Source: Bryobacteraceae bacterium (GTDB taxonomy: Bacteria; Acidobacteriota; Terriglobia; Bryobacterales; Bryobacteraceae). Taken from it: a stretch of DNA of 64,000 nt. The translations under genes were made by a program, and so were the position numbers. The DNA lies in contig JAICJH010000005.1 of the NCBI GenBank assembly GCA_025928545.1, positions 62,001-126,000 of the forward strand, written 5' to 3'. Each line of letters begins with the position of its first letter. Positions within the stretch are counted from its first letter, which is position 1. Positions 53,744 to 63,421 of the stretch are shown one piece after another. The notes beneath the pieces are model-generated. The model did no database searches. It worked only from the letters and a program-made list of their open reading frames with translations, and had not been told where the DNA came from.

Positions 53744-55054
53744 ATGGAAATCTTCGTCTACTATCTCGTGTTCGCTTTGGTAACCGGCCTTTGTCTGCGG
53801 GTCGCCAGCAAACGCCACGCTAGCCGCCGCCATTGGGAAATGAGCCCGGAAGTTGTCCTGGTAATTTCATTTTTCCTATATGCCTCCGCTATGCCGGTAT
53901 CCCGCCTGCTTTGGGGAACCGGGGTGGACGATGCAGATGTCCCATTCATGCAGGCGCACATTCTGGCGGTACTGGGTCTCCTGATCGGTCTGATCGGCGG
54001 CAAATACCTCAGCCCTCCGAAGAAGACTCCTCCTGCGATCAAGCCGCTGCCCAAACAGAGGATCGTAGTACTCACAGTAAGCGCGCTTGCGGTCATCCTC
54101 GGTTATATTTACTACTCAATCGGTTTCAGTATCGCCAACTGGTTGCAACCGTATTCTTTTGAAACGACGCTCAACCCGGTAAGCACAACCGCCGATACCT
54201 TGATCGAGCCGGCGGCGTTCGCCCTCTTGATTCACTGTTATCTGAGCGCCGCCAGTTTTCGAATAGCCCGGCCAAAGATGTATCGTTTTGTAGTAGCGAT
54301 TGTCGGCATTGTCGCGATCGCGCTTTTACTTCGGGGAATGCGTAATCCAGTCCAGATCCTTTGCCTGCCAATCTTTGGCTTGGCTTTCCGGAATCGGAGG
54401 GTTCCGGTCTTCAAATCTGGCGTTGCCGCAGTCTGCGTGTTCATCCTGTTTTCTGTGGTAGCGGTTGTGAGAAACTTCGGCCTGATAAACGCTAACAGCG
54501 CGCCATTGACAACCTCCTCACTGGATCCTCTTCATGGTGAGTTGGGAACAAGTTACAACGTGTTTCGCATCTTTAACGCGATAGGCTATGAGGACGAACT
54601 CCAGTACGGTAAGACTTACACGGTCGATCTGGGGCTTAATCTCGTTCCACGAGCACTGTGGCCGAATCGCCCCGCTTCAACAGCCGTGCGATTCTCCATG
54701 AGGTACTATGGCACAACCGATCTGAAGTTTGGCCTCGGTTTTTGCCCGGTTGTAGAAGCTATGGCAAATTTCGGCATGGAAGGAATTCCCATTGTCTTCG
54801 CTTTATTCGCCGGGATAGTGATAGCTGGGGCAAATTACCTGCGCGGCAAAGGGCGTTGGGGACTGCTATCCTACGCGATGCTGCTGCCGATGCTGATTAA
54901 CTGGAACAGAATCGACTCAAACGCTGCATTCAAGATGTTTGCTGTTTACACCATGTTCTTCATTGTCTTTGACAAACTGATCTATCTCCGGCTCGATACT
55001 GCAGTGCGAACATCAATTAGCAGCCAGCCCCTGTCTCCTGCGCGGCAGGTTTGA
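53744..55054 (+). CDS. wzy: O-antigen polymerase-like membrane protein (Wzy-like)
   Basis: A 436-residue protein with about ten to twelve hydrophobic segments and a large loop in the C-terminal half (NSAPLTTSSLDPLHGELG to LWPNRPAS) before FCPVVEAMANFGMEGIPIVF. This topology and position within a Wzx-containing cluster suggest the polymerase that joins repeat units at the periplasmic face. Wzy sequences are poorly conserved, so the name rests on topology and context. Confidence 0.72.
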   Translation: MEIFVYYLVFALVTGLCLRVASKRHASRRHWEMSPEVVLVISFFLYASAMPVSRLLWGTGVDDADVPFMQAHILAVLGLLIGLIGGKYLSPPKKTPPAIKPLPKQRIVVLTVSALAVILGYIYYSIGFSIANWLQPYSFETTLNPVSTTADTLIEPAAFALLIHCYLSAASFRIARPKMYRFVVAIVGIVAIALLLRGMRNPVQILCLPIFGLAFRNRRVPVFKSGVAAVCVFILFSVVAVVRNFGLINANSAPLTTSSLDPLHGELGTSYNVFRIFNAIGYEDELQYGKTYTVDLGLNLVPRALWPNRPASTAVRFSMRYYGTTDLKFGLGFCPVVEAMANFGMEGIPIVFALFAGIVIAGANYLRGKGRWGLLSYAMLLPMLINWNRIDSNAAFKMFAVYTMFFIVFDKLIYLRLDTAVRTSISSQPLSPARQV

Positions 55055-55106
55055 ACGACAGGCTCTGCGGTCCGCCCCGCACTGAATCCATGGATTCTCA
55101 ACGACT

Positions 55107-56354
55107 GTGACCAAATCAATCTCAAAATGCCGTATCTGCGGCAACCCAAGCCTTATACCGCTCCTCGATCTCGGTGAGATGGCACTTACGGGGGTATTCC
55201 CCAAGCACCCCGACGAGAACGTTCCGCGCGCTCCGCTCGAATTAGTCCAGTGTTGTCCGAATGAACCGACTTCGTGCGGTCTGGTTCAACTGAAACATTC
55301 GTACGAGCCCTCTGGCATGTTTGGTAACGCCTATGGCTACCGTTCCGGTCTCAACCGCTCAATGGTCGAACACCTCAACGCGAAGGCTGCACGGATTAAG
55401 AAGTTCGTCTCACTGAACCCCGGCGATCTCGTGCTGGACATCGGCAGCAACGATGGCACTTTGCTGCACGCCATGGCCGCATCCGGAGTGACGTTGGCCG
55501 GCATGGATCCGTCCGGCTCTAAATTCCTCCATTATTACCCTGCGGATGCCTGCCTGATCCCCGATTTCTTTTCGGCTGCACGATTCCGCCAGGAATTCGG
55601 CCCGCGCAGAGCCCGCGTGGTGACTTCAATAGCCATGTTCTACGATCTTGAGGCCCCCTTCGATTTCGTTCGGGACGTGGCCGATATCCTTGCCGACGAC
55701 GGCGTCTGGATCTTCGAACAGAGTTACCTGCCCAGTATGCTCCGGACTAATTCTTACGACACGGTCTGCCATGAGCATCTTGAGTACTATGCCCTACGCC
55801 AAGTTCTCTGGATGACGAAGAGGGCCGGGCTGAAAATTCTCGACATTGAGTTCAATGATGCCAACGGTGGCAGTTTCTCCATCATTGCGACCAGGTCTTC
55901 GGCTCCATATCCAGAAGCCATCGAAGCAGTCGGGCGTGTGACGCAGGAAGAACAGACAATAGGGCTTGACTCCCCGGCCGTCTATTCGGAATTTGCCACC
56001 CGGGTTCGGAACCATCGCATCGAATTGCCAGAACGTCTTCGAAAGATGAAGCGGGATGGCTTGCGCGTTTGCGGTTACGGTGCATCGACCAAGGGTAATG
56101 TTCTGTTGCAGTATTGCGGCATCACGCGGGAATTGCTTCCTTCTATTGCGGAAGTCAACGAAGATAAGTTCGGTGCATTCACGCCGGGAACGCTGATTCC
56201 AATTATTTCAGAAGCTGAAGCCCGTCAATGCGCGCCGGATATTTTCATGGTTCTGCCTTGGCACTTCCGGAAAAACATCATTGGAAAAGAACAGGCGTAT
56301 CTGCAGTCGGGGGGGCGGCTTATGTTCCCGCTGCCGATCATCGAAATTCTCTAA
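55107..56354 (+). CDS. Sugar C-methyltransferase-like SAM enzyme
   Basis: A 415-residue three-part methyltransferase, GTG start. The N-terminal zinc-type Cys set (CRICGNPSLIPLLDLG, CCPNEPTSCGLVQL), a SAM-binding core (VLDIGSNDGTLLHAMA) and the C-terminal domain (GYGASTKGNVLLQYCGI, MVLPWHFRKNI) give the Methyltransf_13/Methyltransf_14 layout of NDP-4-keto-sugar C-methyltransferases such as TylCIII. It probably methylates a keto-deoxysugar made by the Gmd-type dehydratases encoded next. Confidence 0.85.
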   Translation: MTKSISKCRICGNPSLIPLLDLGEMALTGVFPKHPDENVPRAPLELVQCCPNEPTSCGLVQLKHSYEPSGMFGNAYGYRSGLNRSMVEHLNAKAARIKKFVSLNPGDLVLDIGSNDGTLLHAMAASGVTLAGMDPSGSKFLHYYPADACLIPDFFSAARFRQEFGPRRARVVTSIAMFYDLEAPFDFVRDVADILADDGVWIFEQSYLPSMLRTNSYDTVCHEHLEYYALRQVLWMTKRAGLKILDIEFNDANGGSFSIIATRSSAPYPEAIEAVGRVTQEEQTIGLDSPAVYSEFATRVRNHRIELPERLRKMKRDGLRVCGYGASTKGNVLLQYCGITRELLPSIAEVNEDKFGAFTPGTLIPIISEAEARQCAPDIFMVLPWHFRKNIIGKEQAYLQSGGRLMFPLPIIEIL

Positions 56355-56355
56355 A

Positions 56356-57324
56356 ATGCCGACAGCCCTTATTATCGGCCATAAGGGTCAGGACGGCACA
56401 TACCTAACGCAACTGCTTCGTCGAAAAGCATATCGTATTGCGGCCACGGACAGAGAGTCGATCGATAGTGACGTCGATGAGTTGCGTGCCCCGCTGGATA
56501 TCGGTAATGCCCACAAAGTTCAGCAGTTAGTTGCTGCCCTCCGCCCCGACGAAATCTATTTTCTGGCGGCCTTCCATCATTCTTCTGAAGATTCACCCGT
56601 CGGAGATGGTGAACTGATATCAGAAAGTTTTGCCGTTAATACTCTCGCGCTGAATCACGTCCTGAATGCCATGGTCGCCGCGCGCTCAGCCAGCAGGCTG
56701 TTTTACGCGTCATCGTCACGTGTGTTCGGCGAACCGCCGCACGATCTCCAGGACGAAAGCACGCCACTTAACCCGGTTTGCGCATACGGCATCTCGAAAG
56801 AAGCCGCAATGCGGGTTTGTCGCTACTACCGGCAGCGTGGTGTATACGTTTCCTGCGGAATCTTCTATAACCATGAGTCGCCCCTGCGGCCACCACAATT
56901 CATTTCCCGTAAAGTTGTTCAGAGTGCCCTACGAATTTCGCGCGGAAGCCACGAGCGACTCGTCGTCGGCGATCTTGGGGCTCAGGTAGACTGGGGCTAC
57001 GCGCCGGATTACGCTGATGCGGTTTGGCGGATTCTGCAACTGGATTCCTCAGATGACTTCGTGATCGGCACCGGCCGGCTCCACACAGTTCGTGATCTTG
57101 TGGAAACGGCATTCCGCCTTGTCGGATTGGACTGGCGAAGCCACGTGACAGAACGCGCGGCAACTCTGCGTCGCAAAGCATCGGCAACACCTCTTCGGGC
57201 AAACAGTCGCAAGTTACGGGATCTGACGGGTTGGGAACCCACAGTGAGCTTCGAACAAATGATTGCAATTATGATGGACGCCGAGAAGGCGGAAGCAATT
57301 CAGTCGATGAACACGCTGCACTGA
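56356..57324 (+). CDS. NDP-sugar dehydratase/epimerase, divergent Gmd-like
   Basis: A 322-residue extended SDR. ATG 56356 directly follows the methyltransferase stop; the upstream open frame is ignored. It shows IIGHKGQDGTYLTQLL (cofactor loop), YASSSRVFGEPP, YGISK (catalytic Tyr and Lys), FYNHESPLRPPQFISRKVV and DWGYAPDYADAVW, matching Gmd along its length but shorter and divergent, for example in the missing RRSSSFNT segment. It may act after Gmd, as a reductase or epimerase, or on another NDP-sugar. Confidence 0.8.
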   Translation: MPTALIIGHKGQDGTYLTQLLRRKAYRIAATDRESIDSDVDELRAPLDIGNAHKVQQLVAALRPDEIYFLAAFHHSSEDSPVGDGELISESFAVNTLALNHVLNAMVAARSASRLFYASSSRVFGEPPHDLQDESTPLNPVCAYGISKEAAMRVCRYYRQRGVYVSCGIFYNHESPLRPPQFISRKVVQSALRISRGSHERLVVGDLGAQVDWGYAPDYADAVWRILQLDSSDDFVIGTGRLHTVRDLVETAFRLVGLDWRSHVTERAATLRRKASATPLRANSRKLRDLTGWEPTVSFEQMIAIMMDAEKAEAIQSMNTLH

Positions 57325-57351
57325 ACCGATTACGAAAAAGGAACCGAATCT

Positions 57352-58347
57352 ATGAAGCGAGCGCTCATTACAGGCATTACGGGTCAGGACGGATCTTACC
57401 TGGCGGAATTGTTGTTATCCAAGGGCTATGAGGTACACGGGATCAAGCGCCGCTCAAGCAGTTTCAACACCGGCCGAATCGAAGGGATCTATTCCGATTG
57501 GCATCAAAAATCCAGTCGCCTGTTCCTGCATTTCGCGGATTTATCGGATTCTGGAAGCCTTTGGAAACTCCTGTATGAGATCCAGCCCGATGAAGTCTAC
57601 AACCTCGCCGCCCAGAGCCACGTACGCGTCAGCTTCGACATTCCGGAGTACACTTGTGATATTGCTGGCAACGGAGCTTTGCGTCTGCTGGAAGGTATCC
57701 GTCACGTCGGATTGAAGACTCGCTTTTATCAGGCATCGTCAAGCGAAATGTTCGGCGCAACCCCGCCGCCGCAGAATGAGGATACGAAGTTTTATCCGCG
57801 CAGCCCATACGCGTGTGCCAAGCAATTTGCTCATTCCATCACTGTGAACTATCGGGAAAGTTACGGTATGCACGCGTCATGTGGCATCTTGTTTAATCAC
57901 GAATCGCCTCGCAGGGGCGAAACTTTCGTGACGCGCAAAATCGCCCGTGCCGCAGCTAAAATTAAGCTTGGCCTGGATTCGAAATTGTATCTGGGCAATC
58001 TAAACGCGCGCCGAGACTGGGGCTACGCGCCGGAATATGTCGAAGCTATGTGGCTAATGCTTCAGCAGGATCAACCGTCTGACTTCGTCATAGGGACAGG
58101 CCAGACCCACTCAGTGGAAGATTTTCTGCGCCTCGCTTTTGAGCAACTCGATCTCGATTGGCGTGAATACGTCGAGATCGATCCCCAGTACTTCAGGCCA
58201 ACGGAAGTAGAATCGCTCCGCGCCGATGCTTCCAGAGCGCAGAAACATCTCCAATGGCAATACAGGACGGAACTGGATGAATTGGTTCGGATCATGGTGC
58301 AGGCCGAAACCGCATTCCTCACCCGCCCCGCGATAACCACGGCCTGA
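57352..58347 (+). CDS. gmd: GDP-mannose 4,6-dehydratase
   Basis: A 331-residue protein with the full Gmd signature: [63 protein letters not shown] (catalytic Tyr and Lys), [18 protein letters not shown] and [17 protein letters not shown]. It converts GDP-mannose to GDP-4-keto-6-deoxymannose, the precursor of GDP-fucose, GDP-rhamnose or GDP-perosamine. A GGAA ribosome-binding site lies about ten bases before the ATG. No fucose synthase gene is in the window. Confidence 0.92.
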   Translation: MKRALITGITGQDGSYLAELLLSKGYEVHGIKRRSSSFNTGRIEGIYSDWHQKSSRLFLHFADLSDSGSLWKLLYEIQPDEVYNLAAQSHVRVSFDIPEYTCDIAGNGALRLLEGIRHVGLKTRFYQASSSEMFGATPPPQNEDTKFYPRSPYACAKQFAHSITVNYRESYGMHASCGILFNHESPRRGETFVTRKIARAAAKIKLGLDSKLYLGNLNARRDWGYAPEYVEAMWLMLQQDQPSDFVIGTGQTHSVEDFLRLAFEQLDLDWREYVEIDPQYFRPTEVESLRADASRAQKHLQWQYRTELDELVRIMVQAETAFLTRPAITTA

Positions 58348-58377
58348 ATTTCAGTTCGCGGACTGCAAGCGTGCCAG

Positions 58378-59598
58378 ATGAAAATCCTTCTGCTGAGTAG
58401 CCAGGACCCGAACGATTTGGCCAATGGGATCGGCTCAATTGCTCACAATTCCCTCCACTGTCTGCGCGAACTGGGGCATAGCGTCCAGGTGATCTGCATT
58501 ACCAATGAAAAACGTACCGGATTCCCGGTGCATTACGCCCAATGCAGATCCGATGGAATACGAGACCTGGTCGTGACGCGCTTTGCACGGCCGATCGCCC
58601 CCCAATTGGACGGCCTTCGCGCTCTGGCCGGTGCATGGTTGACCAAAGAAGAACGCAACTTCGCGACGGAGGTGACACAGCGCAGCCGCGAATGCGATCT
58701 CGCGATCTGGTTCGGACACATGTGGGACCCTCTTACTCGCGCCCTATTGAACTGTTGCCGTTGTCCTGTGATTCTGCATGTGAACGACAGCATTACTTTG
58801 GTTCGACAGCAGCGATCCAGCAGCGTTGGCGGACGTATCCAGACCGCGCTCGCCCGATTTCTTGAAGCTGCAATTCTTCGTCGAATGAAACTCGAAGCCG
58901 CGGGCATTGTCTACGTAGGAGACGAGGACCGTAGGTCGGCCCTGTCGATGGCCCGCGTTCCAAACGCAGACGCGGTGTTCAGTCTGCCACTCGCAGTTGA
59001 TACTGTTACGTTCTCCCCGTCTGAAGATCGACCCGCTGCGGCCGGTGCCGAGACAACGGAAGCAATATTGCCGGTATTGTTGTTTACCGGGCACATGGGA
59101 TACGGCCCTAATATTACTGCCGCCATTCATCTTGTAGAAAAGGTCTTACCCCTCCTGCCGGCGAATGTTAAGGTCAGACTAGTTGGTAAAAGCCCGGCGC
59201 AGGCGATCTCCGCCCTGGCAGCTCTCGATAAAAGAGTTTGCGTAACTGGCGAGGTTCACGATATCGTCGCGGAATATCGTGCCGCCGACATCTTCCTGGC
59301 TCCGATCTCTTTTTCTTATGGCATGAAGACCAAGGTCTTGGAAGCAATGGCGTGCGGACTGCCCGTAGTCGCCTCACCGGGAGCGGCCAGCGGCTTTGAC
59401 GGCACCCCGCCAGGCGTTCTGGTGGGAAATACCGACCAGGAACTTGCCGCACTTACAATAGCATTGCTCCGTGACGCCGGTTTACGCCGTGCTACGGGCG
59501 CGGCTGGCCGGCGACACGTCCTCGGTCATCACAGGTGGATCGACCGGACCCGCCGTTTGGCCGGGCTCCTGAGAACTCAGCCGGACTCATTCTCTTGA
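58378..59598 (+). CDS. Glycosyltransferase family 4
   Basis: A 406-residue GT-B enzyme. The N-terminal half begins MKILLLSSQDPNDLANGIGS; the C-terminal half has LLFTGHMGYGPNITAAIHL, VRLVGKSP, VCVTGEVHDIVAEYRAADIFLAPI and GMKTKVLEAMACGLPVVASPGAASG, a family 4 donor-binding site with a shortened first Glu motif. The stop overlaps the TTG of the next glycosyltransferase (TTGA). Donor unknown. Confidence 0.86.
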   Translation: MKILLLSSQDPNDLANGIGSIAHNSLHCLRELGHSVQVICITNEKRTGFPVHYAQCRSDGIRDLVVTRFARPIAPQLDGLRALAGAWLTKEERNFATEVTQRSRECDLAIWFGHMWDPLTRALLNCCRCPVILHVNDSITLVRQQRSSSVGGRIQTALARFLEAAILRRMKLEAAGIVYVGDEDRRSALSMARVPNADAVFSLPLAVDTVTFSPSEDRPAAAGAETTEAILPVLLFTGHMGYGPNITAAIHLVEKVLPLLPANVKVRLVGKSPAQAISALAALDKRVCVTGEVHDIVAEYRAADIFLAPISFSYGMKTKVLEAMACGLPVVASPGAASGFDGTPPGVLVGNTDQELAALTIALLRDAGLRRATGAAGRRHVLGHHRWIDRTRRLAGLLRTQPDSFS

Positions 59599-60728
59599 AA
59601 ATCCTCCACGTTGTAACCGGCTTGAATGTGGGCGGCGCGGAATCTCAGTTATGCGGCCTGATTGAAGGGTTGGCGCCTCTCGGCTTCGAACAAAAGGTTG
59701 TGTGCCTGATTTCAGAGGGCTCCTTAACTTCGCGGATACGCAGTCACGGCGTGGAATGCATTCACCTCAATTTGCGCCGGGGACGCCCCGACTTACGTGG
59801 GGTGCTGGAACTGCGCAAACAAATAGCGCTCTACAGACCGTCCATAATTCACGCCTGGATGTATCATGCCTGCATATATTCCTCTTTGGCCGGCAGTTTC
59901 ACACCCTCCGCGACGCCACAACTTTGGGCAATTCACCACTCCAGTCTTGGATTTGCCGGCAACAGTTTGTCAACTGTGGCTGCGGTAACGCTATGCAGGC
60001 GCCTGTCCCGGCGAAACAATGTCCATATGGTCTATTGCGCCGAAGCAGCCAGGCGGGCACATGAAGCCCGTGGTTTTTGTCGGGAACGTGCAGTCTTTAT
60101 CCCGAATGGCTATGATGCAGACAAGTTTCAGTGGCGCGCCGAAGCGCGCGAACGAATCCGGACGCAACTCAGAATTCCTGCGGATCGGACAGTCTTCGGT
60201 CTCGTGGCGCGTTTCGACCCCATCAAAGATCACGCAACTTTCCTCGCTGCGGCCGGTTTGGCTGTTCAGAAACACCCCGGAAAACTGGCAATCGTGCTCG
60301 TCGGTCACGGGATCGACGAATCGAATGCCGCCCTGATGAGTCTGATCGAAAAGAATAATCTTCGCAGTTCTGTCATCTTGGTGGGCCGGAGGGATGACAT
60401 TGCTTCCGTATATTCTGCCCTCGATTTCCTCGTGTTAAGTTCGCGAGGCGAGGCATTTCCGAATGTAATTTGTGAGGGAATGTTGTGCGAACTACCCTGC
60501 ATTTCCACCGATGTCGGAGATTGCGGCGCTATTATCGGGGACACTGGCTTCTTAGCGCCTGCTGGCTCGGCGATGGGCTTAGGTACGGCACTGGGTCAGG
60601 CGGCGAGTCTGAGCGAATCGGAACGTAACGAGCGCGCGGTGTCAGCCCGGCAGCGTATTCTCACCAGATACTCCGTGGAGGCCTACGTTTCGAAACATGC
60701 TGCCGTCTACAATCGTTTGGCGCGATGA
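59595..60728 (+). CDS. Glycosyltransferase family 4
   Basis: A 377-residue GT-B enzyme. TTG 59595 in a TTGA overlap is chosen because it gives KILHVVTGLNVGGAESQL, the usual beginning of the family. The donor site contains the E-X7-E motif (EAFPNVICE), followed by GMLCELPCISTDVGDCGAIIG. Other marks are FGLVARFDPIKDHATFL and LVGRRDDIASVYSALD. It should add one sugar to the growing lipid-linked unit. Confidence 0.88.
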   Translation: MKILHVVTGLNVGGAESQLCGLIEGLAPLGFEQKVVCLISEGSLTSRIRSHGVECIHLNLRRGRPDLRGVLELRKQIALYRPSIIHAWMYHACIYSSLAGSFTPSATPQLWAIHHSSLGFAGNSLSTVAAVTLCRRLSRRNNVHMVYCAEAARRAHEARGFCRERAVFIPNGYDADKFQWRAEARERIRTQLRIPADRTVFGLVARFDPIKDHATFLAAAGLAVQKHPGKLAIVLVGHGIDESNAALMSLIEKNNLRSSVILVGRRDDIASVYSALDFLVLSSRGEAFPNVICEGMLCELPCISTDVGDCGAIIGDTGFLAPAGSAMGLGTALGQAASLSESERNERAVSARQRILTRYSVEAYVSKHAAVYNRLAR

Positions 60729-62041
60729 AAGACCGGAAACCCAGCAGGTACCTCGTGAAACCTGACCCACCAACCCAGGTTGGGCCGAAAAACCCCTACG
60801 ATTCAACTGAAAGCATAATGAAATCCCGCTCTGACGCGGCCGCGATCAATCCGGGCCCCCGGCCCAAAATCCTTGCTATCTGCGCCGTCGACTTAATGGC
60901 GTGGAAATTATTGCGTCCGTGGTTTCTTGGTCTCAAAAAAGCCGGCTACGAAGTGCACATTGCCTGCGCGAAATCGCAGTACTTCGACCTACTCGAGGCT
61001 GACGGTTTTCACCTGCACGAGGTGCCCATCCGGCGGGTAATGAATCCCCTCGTCCATATCGGACCGCTCTGGGCGCTGTATCGTTTGATTCGGCAGTACG
61101 ACTTTGCTGCAGTCAATACCCATAGTCCCGTGGCAGCCGTACTCGGTCGCATGGCAGCCGCCCTCGCCGGCATGAAAGTGATCGTCTACACCGTACATGG
61201 CTTTTACTTTCACGACGACATGCCACGGTTCAAACGCTGGCCTTTCATCACCCTGGAATGGTTGCTCGGACGAATAACGAACTACTTCATGTTCGTGTCC
61301 GACGAAGACCGCCAAACAGCCGTGCGGGTGGGCATTGCGCGGGATCCTGAAAAAGCGATTACCATCTACAATGGCGTCGATCTCGATGCCTATCCCCCGG
61401 GAGGCGCCGCATCTCGCATCGGTGCGGAGCTGCGCAGCGAACTGAATATTCCTGATAGCGCCACGGTGGTGGGTATTGTAGGTCGCGTAGTTCGGGAAAA
61501 GGGCTATATGGAGTTCGCGGAAATGGCCAGATTAGTCTCGGCAAACCGAAGCGACATCTACTTTCTTGTGGTTGGCGACGCTCTTCCATCCGATAGGGAT
61601 GGCATCGTTGCAGAACTGCGGGAGCGTGTAGAGAAGGACGGCCTGAGCGACAAATTCCGGTTTACCGGTTTTAGTGACCGCGTGCCGGATTACCTGCAGA
61701 CAATGGACATTTTCGTCTTGCCGTCTTACCGCGAAGGATTTCCCCGTTCCGTTCTGGAGGCAATGAGCACGGCACTCCCCGTTGTGACGACCACTATTCG
61801 CGGCTGCCGCGAAGCCGTCGTGGACGGCGAGACTGGCTTGTTAGTGTCGCCGCGAAACAGCACGGCGCTGGCAGATGCCGTCTCTCGTCTCCTCGTGAAA
61901 GGTCTTGCTCGCAAAATGGGTGCCGCTGGAAGAGAGCGGGCAGTCCGCCTGTACTCACAGCAGAACGTTCAGAAACAGTTCGTGGAAGTGATCTCCACTG
62001 CGTTAAGAAAGTCCGGAACGAGCATTGCATGCGAAGAGTAG
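60725..62041 (+). CDS. Glycosyltransferase family 4
   Basis: A 438-residue GT-B enzyme starting in an ATGA overlap. The first ~45 residues are a polar extension absent from most relatives; an in-frame ATG at 60818 would remove much of it. Family features are VNTHSPVAAVLGRMAA, YTVHGFYFHDD, YNGVDLDAYP, GIVGRVVREKGYMEF and the E-X7-E motif EGFPRSVLE with GCREAVVDGETGLLV. It resembles the transferases that act just before or with PglC-type enzymes, whose gene follows. Confidence 0.87.
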   Translation: MKDRKPSRYLVKPDPPTQVGPKNPYDSTESIMKSRSDAAAINPGPRPKILAICAVDLMAWKLLRPWFLGLKKAGYEVHIACAKSQYFDLLEADGFHLHEVPIRRVMNPLVHIGPLWALYRLIRQYDFAAVNTHSPVAAVLGRMAAALAGMKVIVYTVHGFYFHDDMPRFKRWPFITLEWLLGRITNYFMFVSDEDRQTAVRVGIARDPEKAITIYNGVDLDAYPPGGAASRIGAELRSELNIPDSATVVGIVGRVVREKGYMEFAEMARLVSANRSDIYFLVVGDALPSDRDGIVAELRERVEKDGLSDKFRFTGFSDRVPDYLQTMDIFVLPSYREGFPRSVLEAMSTALPVVTTTIRGCREAVVDGETGLLVSPRNSTALADAVSRLLVKGLARKMGAAGRERAVRLYSQQNVQKQFVEVISTALRKSGTSIACEE

Positions 62042-62616
62042 CCGACGCGATTGTCTCATTTGCTGCGTTGATCGTTCTTAGTCCCTTGTTGGCTATGATT
62101 TATGCTGGGGTTCGCATCACTATGGGGTCGCGCCCAGTGTTCGTCCAGCCGCGTGTTGGCCTGAACGGTCGCATATTCGCGCTCTATAAATTCAGGACTA
62201 TGTCCAATCTAAGAGATCACAGCGGGAATCTGCTTCCGGACGAAAAGAGGCTTACGGCCCTGGGTCAGTTCCTGCGCAGTTCCAGCCTCGACGAGTTACC
62301 GCAACTCTGGAATGTACTAAAGGGCGACATGAGCCTGATCGGTCCGCGCCCTTTGTTGCCGGAGTATCTGCCGAGGTATAACGCTTTTCAGCGGCGTCGT
62401 CACGAGGTGAGACCTGGCATCACCGGCTGGGTCCAGGTCAACGGACGCAACAGCCTGTCCTGGGAAGAGAAGTTCGCTCTCGACGTCTGGTACGTCGATA
62501 ACAGAAATTTGACACTTGATCTGAAGATCCTGTGGATGACCCTGCTCAGAGTGATTCGGCGCGATGGAATCAGCAAAGATGGACATGCCACAATGCCGGA
62601 ATTTCTGGGCCAATAA
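62029..62616 (+). CDS. pglC: Phosphoglycosyl transferase, PglC/WcaJ type
   Basis: A 195-residue monotopic phosphoglycosyl transferase of the short PglC length. It has an N-terminal re-entrant helix (AIVSFAALIVLSPLLAMIYAGV), FVQPRVGLNGRIFALYKFRTM, the catalytic Asp88-Glu89 dyad (SSLDELPQLWNVLKGDMSLIGPRPL) and RPGITGWVQVNGRN. It transfers a phosphosugar from a UDP-sugar to undecaprenyl phosphate, starting the repeat unit. The start overlaps the glycosyltransferase gene by 13 bases. Confidence 0.92.
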   Translation: MRRVADAIVSFAALIVLSPLLAMIYAGVRITMGSRPVFVQPRVGLNGRIFALYKFRTMSNLRDHSGNLLPDEKRLTALGQFLRSSSLDELPQLWNVLKGDMSLIGPRPLLPEYLPRYNAFQRRRHEVRPGITGWVQVNGRNSLSWEEKFALDVWYVDNRNLTLDLKILWMTLLRVIRRDGISKDGHATMPEFLGQ

Positions 62617-62647
62617 TACTGCTACTGAACGGGTAAAATGTTGAAAA

Positions 62648-63328
62648 TTGTTGGCGGAAGCCTTGGATAATCCACGTTTGCGCCCGCTGATCCTGTGGGG
62701 TGCCAGCGGACATGGGAAGGTGATACTTGACATTGCCCGGGCGATGGGCGAATTCGACGATATCTCATTCATGGACGACGGGCAGATCAATCCGGCAACA
62801 GACTTTTGCGGTTGCAACGTAATCGCTGCCTCGTTGTATTTGGAAACTCGCAACAGAGGCGAAAAACCAAGCCCCCAATTTCTCATCTCTATCGGCCGCA
62901 ACCAGTCCAGAGCCGCCTGTTTCCAAAGAGCTCTAGACCAGGGGCTCCGACCGATAAGCCTGATCCACCCTTCGGCCGTCATCTCCCCTTCCGCTCAAAT
63001 CGACCCAGGTACCGTAGTCATGCCCCGCGTCGTTATCAACGCTGCCGCCAAAATCGGCCGGAACTGCATCATCAACACCGCTGCCGTCGTCGAACACGAT
63101 TGCTACATCGGGGACCACGTCCATCTATCCCCTGGTGTTCTCCTCGCGGGCAATGTTACGGTGAACGATTTCGCTCACCTCGGAATCGGAGCTGTGGTCC
63201 TGCCTAACTTGGAAATTGGTGCTAATGCGGTGGTAGGAGCGGGCGCAGTCATAGTTTCGTCCATTCCACCAGATACCACAGTAGTAGGTATTCCGGCGAG
63301 GCCACTGCTCGGCACTCATCGCCGTTGA
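62648..63328 (+). CDS. pglD: Sugar O/N-acetyltransferase, PglD/NeuD-like
   Basis: A 226-residue left-handed beta-helix acyltransferase, TTG start. The N-terminal Rossmann-like part (LILWGASGHGKVILDIA) is followed by hexapeptide repeats (HPSAVISPSAQIDPGTVVMPRVVINAAAKIG spread over ~residues 110-140; EHDCYIGDHVHLSPG with the catalytic His; IGAGAVIV-like coils) and the ending VVGIPARPL. It should acetylate the 4-amino group of a UDP-4-amino-deoxysugar from acetyl-CoA. Flanking PglC- and PglE-type genes support this. Confidence 0.88.
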   Translation: MLAEALDNPRLRPLILWGASGHGKVILDIARAMGEFDDISFMDDGQINPATDFCGCNVIAASLYLETRNRGEKPSPQFLISIGRNQSRAACFQRALDQGLRPISLIHPSAVISPSAQIDPGTVVMPRVVINAAAKIGRNCIINTAAVVEHDCYIGDHVHLSPGVLLAGNVTVNDFAHLGIGAVVLPNLEIGANAVVGAGAVIVSSIPPDTTVVGIPARPLLGTHRR

Positions 63329-63421
63329 CAACAATCTCAAGGTTTTAAATCTTGGATAATAAACGACTTATAAACTACTGCACCATAACAGTGCAATCCA
63401 TCCTTTCATACTGTGCCTGAG
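63329..63421. promoter_or_regulatory. AT-rich intergenic region, possible promoter
   Basis: This short stretch is clearly richer in A and T than its surroundings. It holds a TTGACA (63325-63330, overlapping the upstream stop), several TATAAA/GATAAT-like hexamers at unsuited spacing, and an inverted repeat TGCAC/GTGCA (63379-63383, 63391-63395). A promoter for the aminotransferase gene is plausible but unproven. Confidence 0.3.
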
